Of a stretch of DNA of 5,589 nucleotides, positions 1 through 5,589 are shown in pieces (positions within the stretch are counted from its first letter, which is position 1; every line of letters begins with the position of its first letter). The notes below the pieces were generated by a model that was given only the letters and a program-made list of their open reading frames with translations, did not search any database and was not told the origin of the DNA. Where the stretch lies: NCBI GenBank assembly GCA_937873545.1, contig CALMWI010000437.1, positions 1 to 5,589 on the forward strand. The letters run 5' to 3'. Both the position numbers and the translations under genes were made by a program. The DNA comes from an uncultured bacterium. GTDB lineage: Bacteria > UBA4055.

Positions 1-483
1 AGAGTTTTTAATCAAAACTTTATCATCTATTCCATCAAAATTGTAAGCGCTTTTAGGATTGCCGAACCTGTCTTCGGTTAGCGTAGCGCCTTGAACTATT
101 CCGTGATTTTTATTTCCGCTAGCATCGTCTGCGTTGCCGTTGAAAGGATAATATGCAACAAGCCCTTCTTTCAATGTGGTTTCAGTTCGGGTCTGAGCTT
201 TTTTTATGACCTTGTCCCCGGAAATAAATTTTACATTCGGATCAGAGCTGTATTCATCCCTGCCGTATTCCTCTGTTTTTGTAATCACGATCACAGTGTC
301 CGGTTTAGAAATTATTACGGTGCGGTTATCCTGTCCGACAGATTTGAGAATTTCAATCACTTTAGGTTTGAACGACGGCTCTTCGGTTTTTGAAAAATTT
401 CTTATGATCAGAACATACATCCCTACAAGGAGCGCCAGATAGAATACAACTTTTAGAAACGGTCTTATCATAAATGATCTCAT
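1..483 (-). CDS. Membrane-anchored LamG-domain protein, 3' end beyond window
   Basis: An open frame of 161 codons runs from ATG at 483-481 to the window edge without a stop, so the C-terminus is missing. Residues 1-9 are short and basic. Residues about 10-27 form one hydrophobic segment (FYLALLVGMYVLII), an uncleaved signal anchor or inner-membrane helix. Residues 30-105 are a charged linker of unknown function. From residue 107 the sequence is typical of a LamG/concanavalin-A-like jelly roll (LamG_3 type): GLVAYYPFNGNADDASGN, then a GNPKSAYNFDGIDDKVLI segment. Such domains usually bind glycans or act as adhesion modules on exported proteins; the ligand here cannot be told. A second in-frame ATG at 471-469 is an alternative start and would allow a longer leader behind the candidate promoter at 501-529. 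The gene is divergent from the selenoprotein gene. The domain call is firm, the cellular role is not. Confidence 0.8.
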   Translation of the reverse strand, partial: MRSFMIRPFLKVVFYLALLVGMYVLIIRNFSKTEEPSFKPKVIEILKSVGQDNRTVIISKPDTVIVITKTEEYGRDEYSSDPNVKFISGDKVIKKAQTRTETTLKEGLVAYYPFNGNADDASGNKNHGIVQGATLTEDRFGNPKSAYNFDGIDDKVLIKNS

Positions 484-500
484 ACTTTCATATGTTTACA

Positions 501-529
501 ATTATAATACAAAAAAAGCAATAATGCAA
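501..529 (-). promoter_or_regulatory. Candidate sigma70-type promoter for the LamG gene
   Basis: Read on the minus strand, a perfect TATAAT lies at 506-501. A weak -35 match, TTGCAT, lies at 529-524, exactly 17 bases upstream. Transcription would begin near 494, only about 10 bases before the ATG at 483 but about 22 before the ATG at 471, which favours the second start or a leaderless-like message. The region is AT-rich, so chance matches are possible. Confidence 0.35.
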
Positions 530-538
530 AATTAATCA

Positions 539-567
539 TTGAAATTTTTTGAATTGAGAGTTAATAT
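539..567 (+). promoter_or_regulatory. Candidate promoter for the selenoprotein gene
   Basis: TTGAAA at 539-544 and TAATAT at 562-567 are separated by 17 bases, an imperfect match to the sigma70 consensus. Transcription would begin near 574, leaving about 20 bases before the ATG at 594, enough for the GTGAGG ribosome site. The spacer is very AT-rich, so this is tentative. Confidence 0.3.
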
Positions 568-583
568 TGATTAATGAGAACTT

Positions 584-589
584 GTGAGG
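584..589 (+). promoter_or_regulatory. Ribosome binding site of the selenoprotein gene
   Basis: GTGAGG ends four bases before ATG 594. An in-frame TGA at 585-587 lies just upstream, so the reading frame cannot start earlier. Together these fix the start at 594. Confidence 0.55.
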
Positions 590-593
590 TTGC

Positions 594-2141
594 ATGAAGA
601 AAATTATTCTGTTTGTACATCTTTTTGTTACGATAATTGCCGCTCAATACGAAGCCGGTCAGTTTATTGACGATATAGTTTTTACAGATTCCGATGTTGA
701 CTCGCTTTCGAATATTGTTTATTCGCAGAAGAGCACAAAAGAACTGATCAGTTCGGGGAAAGTTATTCTGATAAGTTTTTTCAATCCGGGATGAAGCACA
801 TGCTTTTCCGAGGCAGTTTCGCTTCGTAATATCTGGACGGATTACAAAGACCGCGGCGATTTATATATTGCAGGAGCAAATACGGTTGAGGGTTTTTCAT
901 ATAAAGACCTGAACGGCGAATTTTGGAGATACAAATACAGCGCGAATCTGAATTATCCGCTTTCTAACATCGAAGATCTCGGGCGTGAATTTTCTATGTT
1001 CGCAGGATCGACAGCCACTCCTCAGCTTGTAATAATCGGCAGGAATTCGAGGTTGGTTTTTTCATATTACGGATATATCGTTGAAGATGACATCAGGGCG
1101 GCGATCGAATCGGCAATAAAAGAATTCGGGGATCTTCATCAGGTCGGAAAACTGGATAATGTTTTTTTGGACACAACTGAATTATCGGTCGATCTGTCGC
1201 AGAAATTCATTTCTCTGGGCGGTCATGATATCACATACTCGGCTGATCCTTCCTCAAACCCGGGGGTAGTAAATACTGAACTGATATCGAATGTGCTGTC
1301 CCTTTCGCGCGGAGAGAATACCGGGATCTCTGAAATAGCTGTTACAGCAGCGGCTTTGTCTGATACAGTAAAAACTTCATTTAAAGTAATGACATATCCT
1401 TCCGGTGCTCAGGTGGTCGGCTTTGAAGAAGCTGAAAGCTGGAACGATCACTTTTATTATCTGGGAGACGCCTTGTGGCAGAGAGACCAAGATACTGCGC
1501 AGGACGGCTTATACAGTCTCAGATCCGGCAATATTCCGGCACCTGAAATCGAAGACGCGGTGAACTGGACTCTGGCACGGACCGAGTTTATTTCTGACAG
1601 AGATGACACTCTCGCTTTCGCATATAAAATTTCTTCACAGCTGGGCAGTGACGGCTTTGAATTCTGTATTGACGGCACAGCGACAGAGTTCCCGGACGGA
1701 AAATGGTCCGGCGAACTTGACTGGACATTCGCCGAGTATCCGGTTAAAGCAGGTAAGCATTTCATAGATTGGGATTATTTTAAGTGGGAATACGGATTCG
1801 CTGGCAAAGACGCGGCATGGATAGATATTGTCCGGATCCCGGGAGTCTTATCGGGGATTGAAACAGGAACGGCAAGCAAAGGTTATGATCTGATCAGCAG
1901 CTATCCGAATCCCTTCAATTCGACTGCAGTTCTTTCTTTTGATCTGAGATCGGATTCAGCTCCTGTTCTTACGGTTTTCAATATAGAAGGAGAATTAGTA
2001 TTTGAAAAATCCGCCGGCAGTATGAAAAAAGGTTCGAATATTTTTAAAATAGATTTGAATGGTTTTGATAGCGGAGCTTATTTTTGCAGAATAAAAGCAG
2101 ACGGTCAGGTAATTAACGGAAAAATACTGTATCTGAAATAA
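594..2141 (+). CDS. Secreted thioredoxin-like selenoprotein (UxxC) with type IX sorting domain; TGA 792-794 read as selenocysteine
   Basis: I read this as one 515-residue protein with an in-frame TGA at codon 67. Residues 1-17 are a signal peptide (basic MKK, hydrophobic core, AA before Q18). Residues about 22-178 form a TlpA/redoxin-type thioredoxin fold: beta strand KVILISFF, then NPG-U-STC with U67 and C70 as the redox pair, and later the cis-proline strand TPQLVIIG (P143). The strand leading into the active site lies before the TGA and the rest of the fold after it, in the same frame. Residues about 186-268 look like an Ig/cadherin-like module. Residues about 272-416 resemble a beta-sandwich module with an AGKH...WEY...DAAWID pattern. 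Residues about 432-515 are a T9SS-type C-terminal sorting domain (YPNPFN at 437-442, ending KILYLK). It would act at the cell surface or outside as a thiol oxidoreductase or peroxidase-like enzyme; the substrate is unknown. The stop is TAA, and the gene is convergent with ogt, one base apart. Alternative: a nonsense-mutated Cys (TGT/TGC to TGA) pseudogene, less likely given the intact 448 codons after it and the hairpin. Confidence 0.85.
792..794 (+). other. In-frame TGA, predicted selenocysteine codon (Sec67)
   Basis: The TGA replaces the first cysteine of a CxxC redox motif, giving U-S-T-C after the beta strand VILISFFNPG. This is a characteristic position for selenocysteine in thioredoxin-fold proteins. 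The downstream frame is open for 448 codons and continues the same fold. The neighbouring mtnA gene ends in TGA, so TGA also works as a normal stop here, as expected for context-dependent Sec insertion and not wholesale reassignment. Confidence 0.85.
806..829 (+). promoter_or_regulatory. Candidate bacterial SECIS hairpin
   Basis: Just downstream of the TGA, CGAGGC (809-814) pairs with GCTTCG (821-826): six continuous pairs including one G-U, closing a six-base loop AGTTTC (815-820). A C808/T827 mismatch is followed by two more A-T pairs (806-829, 807-828). The loop has a G as its second base, 22 bases after the TGA, in the range expected for SelB-binding bacterial SECIS elements such as that of E. 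coli fdhF. A competing fold pairs GAAGC 793-797 with GCTTC 821-825 and TGCTT 801-805 with AGGCA 811-815. The pairing was done by eye, without energy calculation. Confidence 0.6.
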
Positions 2142-2142
2142 A

Positions 2143-2682
2143 TTATAAATTGTCTTTTTCAAGCTCAAGGATCTTTAATTTGAGTTCGATCCCTCCCGTA
2201 GCGGAAAATCCGCACAGATCTTTATCCGCCGCTATTACTCTGTGGCACGGGATCACGGGAGGCACAGGATTGTTCTTCAAAGCATTGCCTACCGCTCTTG
2301 AAGCGTTCCCGTTCCCAAGATATGACGCTATAGTGCCGTAGGATGCTGTTTTTCCGTAGGGAATGCTCTGCACGGTCATATAAACTCTTTTCTGGAAATC
2401 TGTCCATGAATCTGAATCTAAAGGTACTTTGTCGAAAGTTTTAAGACTGCCGTTGAAATATTCTTTAAACATTATTGACCATGTGGAAATAACATTTTTA
2501 TCTTCAGTCAGCGGTTTTCCCGCGATCGTTTTGAGTATTTCACACATCGCGCTATCAGGTGAAGGGAACATGAACCTGCAATCCCTAAGACCTTTCGGGG
2601 TTACCGCAAAAGAAACCCACCCTAATTTTGTTTGAACAGTGCCGATCACTGTATTTTGAAGAGGAAGTTTAAGTTTTTTCAT
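2143..2682 (-). CDS. ogt: Methylated-DNA--protein-cysteine S-methyltransferase (O6-alkylguanine-DNA alkyltransferase)
   Basis: This 179-residue protein repairs O6-methylguanine (and O4-methylthymine) in DNA by moving the alkyl group onto its own cysteine in a suicide reaction. The active-site motif is IPCHRVI with acceptor Cys146. The DNA-binding helix-turn-helix precedes it: PYGKTASYGTIA (108-119, with the conserved Tyr115), then ASRAVGNALKNNP (127-139), where Arg129 matches the finger arginine that flips the base. The C-terminal glycine-rich GFSATGGIELK segment follows the family pattern (GFxGGLxxK). Residues 1-95 are the variable N-terminal domain. Length is typical of Ogt/AGT proteins; it lacks the Ada regulatory domain. 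The ATG at 2682-2680 overlaps the mtnA stop as ATGA, so translation is probably coupled. The stop is TAA. Family assignment is very firm; ogt rather than another MGMT name is a convention. Confidence 0.93.
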   Translation of the reverse strand: MKKLKLPLQNTVIGTVQTKLGWVSFAVTPKGLRDCRFMFPSPDSAMCEILKTIAGKPLTEDKNVISTWSIMFKEYFNGSLKTFDKVPLDSDSWTDFQKRVYMTVQSIPYGKTASYGTIASYLGNGNASRAVGNALKNNPVPPVIPCHRVIAADKDLCGFSATGGIELKLKILELEKDNL

Positions 2683-3722
2683 AAATTCATCCTCATTATT
2701 TCATCAGGTTTATATATTCCGCGTTCTGTAATGATACCTGTAATCAGTTCGGCGGGTGTAATATCGAAAGCATGGTTCAGAACTGGAGAAAGTTCATGCA
2801 TTAATGGAACGCAGTTCATGTATTTCAATTCGTTCTCATCCCTTTCCTCGATCTTTATATCTTTTCCGCTTTTAATCGAAAAATCTATAGTGGACGTCGG
2901 TGCTGCAATGTAGAAGGGAACATTGTTGTCTTTCGCGGCAAGAGCTTTCAGATATGTACCGATTTTATTGGCGGTATCACCGTTTTTTGCAATTCTGTCC
3001 GCGCCTACAATTACAAGATCAACCATGCCTTTCTGCATTAAATGACCGCAGGAGTTGTCGGATACAACCGTATGTGAAATGTTCTCATGGAAATATTCCC
3101 ATGCGGTAAGCTTACCTCCCTGGTTTAAAGGTCTTGTTTCGCTTACCCAGACATGTACATCAATATTTTCGTCTCTCGCTATAAAAACCGGAGCTGAAGC
3201 GGTACCGTAATTAATTGTTGCCAGCCACCCTGCGTTGCAGTGGGTCATAATATTCACCGGTCTTTTGCCTACAATATTGGAAATGTCTCTTATCAGCCCA
3301 AATCCGTTCCCGCCTATATTCTTGCATGCTTCTATTTCGTTCCTTTCAAGAGATTTTACTCCAGCAAGAACCCTTGCGAGTTCGAGTCCTGCTTTTACCA
3401 GGTTGTCGATCTTGCTGACTCCCCAGCTCAGGTTCACGGCAGTCGGCCTGCAGTTCCTGAGAAGATTTATCTAGTTCTCGTAATATTCTTCCGGTTCAGG
3501 TTTTGAAAAAGATTCCCTATAGGCAAGAAATGTTCCGTATGCACCGGCTAAACCTAAAAGCGGAGCTCCGCGAAGGTGCATATCCTTTATGGCACTGATC
3601 ATCTGATCGGAGGTCTTTATCCTTTCAATTACGAACTGCTCGGGCAAAAAGCGCTGATCGATAATATAAACCTTATCTCTATCATACCATAGGGAGTGAT
3701 ATTTTTTTCCTTCGAACTTCAG
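2679..3722 (-). CDS. mtnA: MtnA-family S-methyl-5-thioribose-1-phosphate isomerase, interrupted by an in-frame TAG and lacking an ATG start
   Basis: The enzyme converts methylthioribose-1-phosphate (or 5-deoxyribose-1-phosphate in relatives) to the ribulose form in salvage of methylthioadenosine or deoxyadenosine by-products. Read as one frame from CTG 3722 it has 347 codons, the usual family length. N-terminal part: SLWYDRDK, IIDQRFLP, and LRGAP with GAYG. Then NCRPTAVNLSW, HCNAG with catalytic Cys162, ETRPLNQGGKLTAWE, VGADRIAKNGDTANKIGTY with catalytic Asp242, AAPTSTID, IEERD, and NHAFDITPAELITGIITERG. The two catalytic residues sit near the B. subtilis Cys160/Asp240. The frame contains TAG at 3473-3471 (codon 84), between GAYG and RPTAVNL, with family-like sequence on both sides. 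No ATG precedes the conserved N-terminus; CTG 3722 with GGAGA six bases upstream is my best start. The stop TGA overlaps the ogt ATG. It could be recoded, a recent pseudogene, or affected by a base-call error. Substrate choice between MtnA and 5-deoxyribose-1-phosphate isomerase is uncertain. Confidence 0.75.
3471..3473 (-). other. In-frame TAG (amber) within mtnA
   Basis: On the minus strand the codons read EEYYEN-TAG-INLLRNCRPTAVNL. The N-terminal conserved blocks (IIDQR, RGAP) lie upstream and the catalytic blocks downstream, all in one frame with no other stop. The position falls in the variable helix before RPTAVNL, so the missing residue is not a known catalytic one. No gene visible in full in this window ends in TAG (two TAA, one TGA, plus TAA for ogt), but that sample is too small to argue for reassignment. 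Confidence 0.8.
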
Positions 3723-3728
3723 AAGAAT

Positions 3729-3733
3729 TCTCC
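3729..3733 (-). promoter_or_regulatory. Ribosome binding site supporting a CTG start for mtnA
   Basis: GGAGA (minus strand, 3733-3729) lies six bases before CTG 3722-3720. The mtnA frame is closed by TGA at 3737-3735, so the start must fall within the next twelve or so codons, before the conserved SLWYD segment. The only usual-type candidates are CTG 3722 and ATT 3728. Translation from the ATG at 3738 is out of frame and ends after 18 codons. Confidence 0.4.
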
Positions 3734-3760
3734 GTCATTATTCGAAAGTAATTTAAACAA

Positions 3761-3766
3761 TATAAT
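3761..3766 (+). promoter_or_regulatory. Candidate -10 box of the rlmK-fhs operon
   Basis: A perfect TATAAT lies in the AT-rich divergent spacer. The matching -35 (TTATTC at 3738-3743, 17 bases upstream) is poor. Transcription would begin near 3773, which supports a start codon at 3807 or 3822 and argues against the upstream GTG at 3696. Confidence 0.35.
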
Positions 3767-3821
3767 CATATTTATAAAGAGAAAAATTGATTATCTGCAA
3801 AAAAAAATGTATTTTGCTACT

Positions 3822-4784
3822 ATGGAACTGCTTGAAATTAAAAATACTTTTAACCATCCGCTGCTGAACAGGCTTATAAAGAATTACAGACATTTCAGAA
3901 AACAGGCGAAAAAAACTGATAGCGACTGCTTTAGAGTTTACGACAGAGACATACCGGAATTTCCTCTTTCGATAGATTATTACGCAGGCAAATTCCAGGT
4001 GCAGTATTATTCAAATGAAGGATCTGAAGATGTGCCCGATGATCTGACAGAAGCAGTTGAGACGGGAATGAAAACGACCTTTGGCATAAGCAACAATGAT
4101 ATCTTCTGGAAGATCAGAAAAAAAAGAGCTCTATTGGAACAGTATGAAAAATTGTCTGATTCTAAGGACTTTTTTGTTTCAAAAGAAAACGGGATCTCGT
4201 TCTATATCAATCTTAAAGATTATCTGGACAGCGGGCTGTTTTTAGACCACAGGCCTTCGAGAGAGTTTATAGCAAATCAGGCTGCATCGAAAGCTGTTCT
4301 TAATTTATACAGCTACACGGCATCATTCAGCCTGTACTGCGCAAAAGCCGGCGCATCAGGCACCGTCAGCGTTGATATGTCGAATACATACACCGACTGG
4401 GCAAGAGAAAATTTTATACTGAACGGTTTTGATCTTAAAACAAATGTTCTGATACGAGAAGACTGCGCCAAATATCTGAAACAGGCTTACGACAGACGGG
4501 AAAGATACGACATTATTATAATTGATCCGCCGACAATATCAAGGTCGAAGAAAATGGAGGAGATGTTCGATATCAATACAGATCATTATGATCTTATTAT
4601 AAGCGCATCGAAGCTTCTTAGATCAAATTACAGCATAATATTTTTCAGCACGAATTCTAGGAAGTTCAAAATGGATGAGGAGCTGAACGGGAAGTTCAAA
4701 ATTGAGGATATCAGCCATAGAACGATACCTGAAGGATTCAGAGATAAAAAGATCCATAAAGTATTTATTATAAAATTAAAATAA
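3822..4784 (+). CDS. rlmK: Stand-alone RlmK-type 23S rRNA (guanine-N7) methyltransferase
   Basis: A 320-residue class I SAM-dependent methyltransferase matching the C-terminal (RlmK) half of E. coli RlmKL, which makes m7G2069 in 23S rRNA. Matching blocks: an N-terminal helix NRLIKNYRHFRKQAK (16-30); FRVYDRDIPEFPLSIDYY, as in the RLYDADLPEY region (37-54); FYINLKDYLDSGLFLDHR (127-144); SAM motif I VLNLYSYTASFSLYCAKAGA (159-178); VDMSNTYTDWARENFILNG (184-202); motif IV IDPPT followed by SRSKKMEEMFDI (234-251). The N-terminal RlmL half (THUMP plus m2G methyltransferase) is absent, so this is the unfused form. An open frame extends upstream to GTG 3696, but that extension overlaps mtnA, is low-complexity and lies partly before the candidate promoter. 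ATG 3807 is a possible start five codons longer; neither ATG has a clear Shine-Dalgarno. It is followed 12 bases later by fhs, probably co-transcribed. The family is firm; the exact target base is inferred from RlmKL. Confidence 0.85.
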   Translation: MELLEIKNTFNHPLLNRLIKNYRHFRKQAKKTDSDCFRVYDRDIPEFPLSIDYYAGKFQVQYYSNEGSEDVPDDLTEAVETGMKTTFGISNNDIFWKIRKKRALLEQYEKLSDSKDFFVSKENGISFYINLKDYLDSGLFLDHRPSREFIANQAASKAVLNLYSYTASFSLYCAKAGASGTVSVDMSNTYTDWARENFILNGFDLKTNVLIREDCAKYLKQAYDRRERYDIIIIDPPTISRSKKMEEMFDINTDHYDLIISASKLLRSNYSIIFFSTNSRKFKMDEELNGKFKIEDISHRTIPEGFRDKKIHKVFIIKLK

Positions 4785-4785
4785 A

Positions 4786-4790
4786 AGAGG
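4786..4790 (+). promoter_or_regulatory. Ribosome binding site of fhs
   Basis: AGAGG lies six bases before ATG 4797, directly after the rlmK TAA (4782-4784). It fixes the fhs start and shows there is no room for a separate promoter in the 12-base gap. Confidence 0.55.
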
Positions 4791-4796
4791 TTTATT

Positions 4797-5589
4797 ATGC
4801 CGAACGATCTTGAAATTGCGCGCGCAGCTAAAATCGAGCACATTTCCGTTATAGCGGAAAAGCTCGGCATCGAAGAATCCGACCTTGAATATTACGGCAA
4901 CTACAAAGCTAAACTGCCGCTGAAGCTGATCGATCTTGAGAAAGTCCAGAAAGCAAAGCTTATACTTGTATCAGCTATCACGCCCACGCCGGCCGGAGAA
5001 GGCAAGACAACCGTTTCGATCGGTCTTAGTCAGGCAATGAATCTTATCGGAAAGAAAACGACAGTTGTGCTTAGAGAGCCATCACTCGGACCTGTATTCG
5101 GCGTAAAAGGCGGAGCGGCAGGCGGCGGTTACGCGCAGGTGCTTCCTATGGAAGATATTAACCTGCATTTCACAGGCGACATATCAGCCGTTGAAAAAGC
5201 CAATAATCTGCTTGCGGCTCTTATTGATAACGAGATACAGAATAAAAAAAGCCTTCTGGATCTTGATCCGAGGACTGTAAGCTGGCGAAGGGTCATGGAC
5301 ATGAACGACAGAGCTTTAAGAGACATCGTGATCGGTCTCGGCGGCACTATGAACGGGGTACCGCGGGAGACCGGATTCGATATTACCGCAGCTTCCGAAG
5401 TAATGGCTATATTATGCCTGAGCAGCGATCTGGCGGATCTGAAAAGAAAACTCGGAAATATATTCATAGGTTACTCTCACGATAAAAAACCTGTATTCGT
5501 AAGGGACATGAAGGCGGAAGGAGCTATGGCGGCCCTTTTGAAAGATGCGATCAAGCCGAACCTCGTTCAGATGATCGGAGGATACCCGG
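4797..5589 (+). CDS. fhs: Formate--tetrahydrofolate ligase, N-terminal 264 residues (3' end beyond window)
   Basis: The enzyme joins formate to tetrahydrofolate using ATP, making 10-formyl-THF for purine synthesis, initiator tRNA formylation or, in acetogens, the methyl branch of the Wood-Ljungdahl pathway. The visible part covers the P-loop ITPTPAGEGKTT (61-72), the REPSLGPVFGVKGGAAGGG block (93-111) and YAQVLPMEDINLHFTGD (112-128), all signatures of the family. It continues through SWRRVMDMNDRALRDIVIG (162-180) and the VPRETGFDITAASEVMAIL region (188-206). The family is usually about 555-560 residues, so roughly half is missing. It follows rlmK at 12 bases with its own ribosome site. Nothing in the visible part looks damaged. 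Whether it serves biosynthesis or carbon fixation cannot be decided without the neighbouring genes. Confidence 0.97.
   Translation, partial: MPNDLEIARAAKIEHISVIAEKLGIEESDLEYYGNYKAKLPLKLIDLEKVQKAKLILVSAITPTPAGEGKTTVSIGLSQAMNLIGKKTTVVLREPSLGPVFGVKGGAAGGGYAQVLPMEDINLHFTGDISAVEKANNLLAALIDNEIQNKKSLLDLDPRTVSWRRVMDMNDRALRDIVIGLGGTMNGVPRETGFDITAASEVMAILCLSSDLADLKRKLGNIFIGYSHDKKPVFVRDMKAEGAMAALLKDAIKPNLVQMIGGYP

Noticed and set aside
91..442. Plus-strand open frames across the left end
   Set aside because: They oppose the LamG-domain frame, show no family features, and are shadows of it.
996..2141. Separate gene starting at ATG 996
   Set aside because: The frame is continuous with the 594 start apart from the TGA, there is no ribosome site before 996, and starting here would cut the thioredoxin fold just before its cis-proline strand.
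2135..2190. Bidirectional terminator between the convergent selenoprotein and ogt genes
   Set aside because: Only one base separates the stops, and the nearby inverted repeat (CTCAA/TTGAG) is short, AT-rich and has no convincing T-run.
2679..3437. mtnA starting at GTG 3437 (252 residues)
   Set aside because: This GTG is the valine of the conserved RPTAVNL block; the clear N-terminal MtnA domain continues upstream in frame across the TAG.
3696..3821. N-terminal extension of the RlmK-like protein from GTG 3696
   Set aside because: It overlaps the mtnA N-terminus, is low-complexity, has no family resemblance, and lies partly upstream of the TATAAT at 3761.
4843..4860. Hairpin TTTCCG/CGGAAA
   Set aside because: Six pairs with a six-base loop, inside the fhs coding sequence and without a T-run; probably chance.
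5129..5467. Minus-strand open frame within fhs
   Set aside because: Antisense to highly conserved fhs coding sequence, with no recognisable features.

Overview
The window reads as a chromosomal fragment of an uncultured bacterium, most likely from the FCB superphylum (Bacteroidota, Cloacimonadota, Marinimicrobia, Delongbacteria or relatives). The evidence is a C-terminal sorting domain of the type IX secretion kind (YPNPFN motif, C-terminal KILYLK), a LamG-type surface protein, moderate AT-leaning composition and often weak Shine-Dalgarno sites. The phylum assignment is inference.

Layout from left to right. (1) Minus strand, running off the left edge: a single-pass membrane protein carrying the start of a LamG/concanavalin-A-like domain. 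(2) A 110-base divergent spacer with candidate promoters for both directions. (3) Plus strand, 594-2141: one 515-residue secreted redox protein whose frame is crossed by a single TGA at 792-794. The TGA lies where the first cysteine of a thioredoxin CxxC motif belongs (NPG-U-STC). The same frame stays open and thioredoxin-like on both sides, and a hairpin of bacterial SECIS shape follows. I read it as a selenoprotein; a plain ORF caller would split it into a 66-residue fragment and a truncated gene beginning at 996. (4) Minus strand, 2143-3722: ogt (O6-alkylguanine-DNA alkyltransferase) downstream of an mtnA-family sugar-phosphate isomerase, joined by an ATGA stop/start overlap. The mtnA frame holds an in-frame TAG at codon 84 and has no ATG start. 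(5) An AT-rich divergent spacer of about 100 bases. (6) Plus strand: a stand-alone RlmK-type 23S rRNA methyltransferase followed 12 bases later by fhs (formate-tetrahydrofolate ligase), which runs off the right edge.

The most notable content is the TGA-encoded selenocysteine in a protein that also carries an outer-membrane secretion signal, which would make it an exported selenoprotein. A second, weaker recoding candidate is the TAG in mtnA. Both genes look intact and family-like around the stop codon. The TGA case is strong because the position, the partner cysteine and the RNA hairpin agree. The TAG case could equally be a nonsense mutation or a sequencing error. The other genes are ordinary metabolism and housekeeping: one-carbon metabolism (fhs), nucleoside or methylthio-sugar salvage (mtnA), DNA alkylation repair (ogt) and ribosome modification (rlmK).
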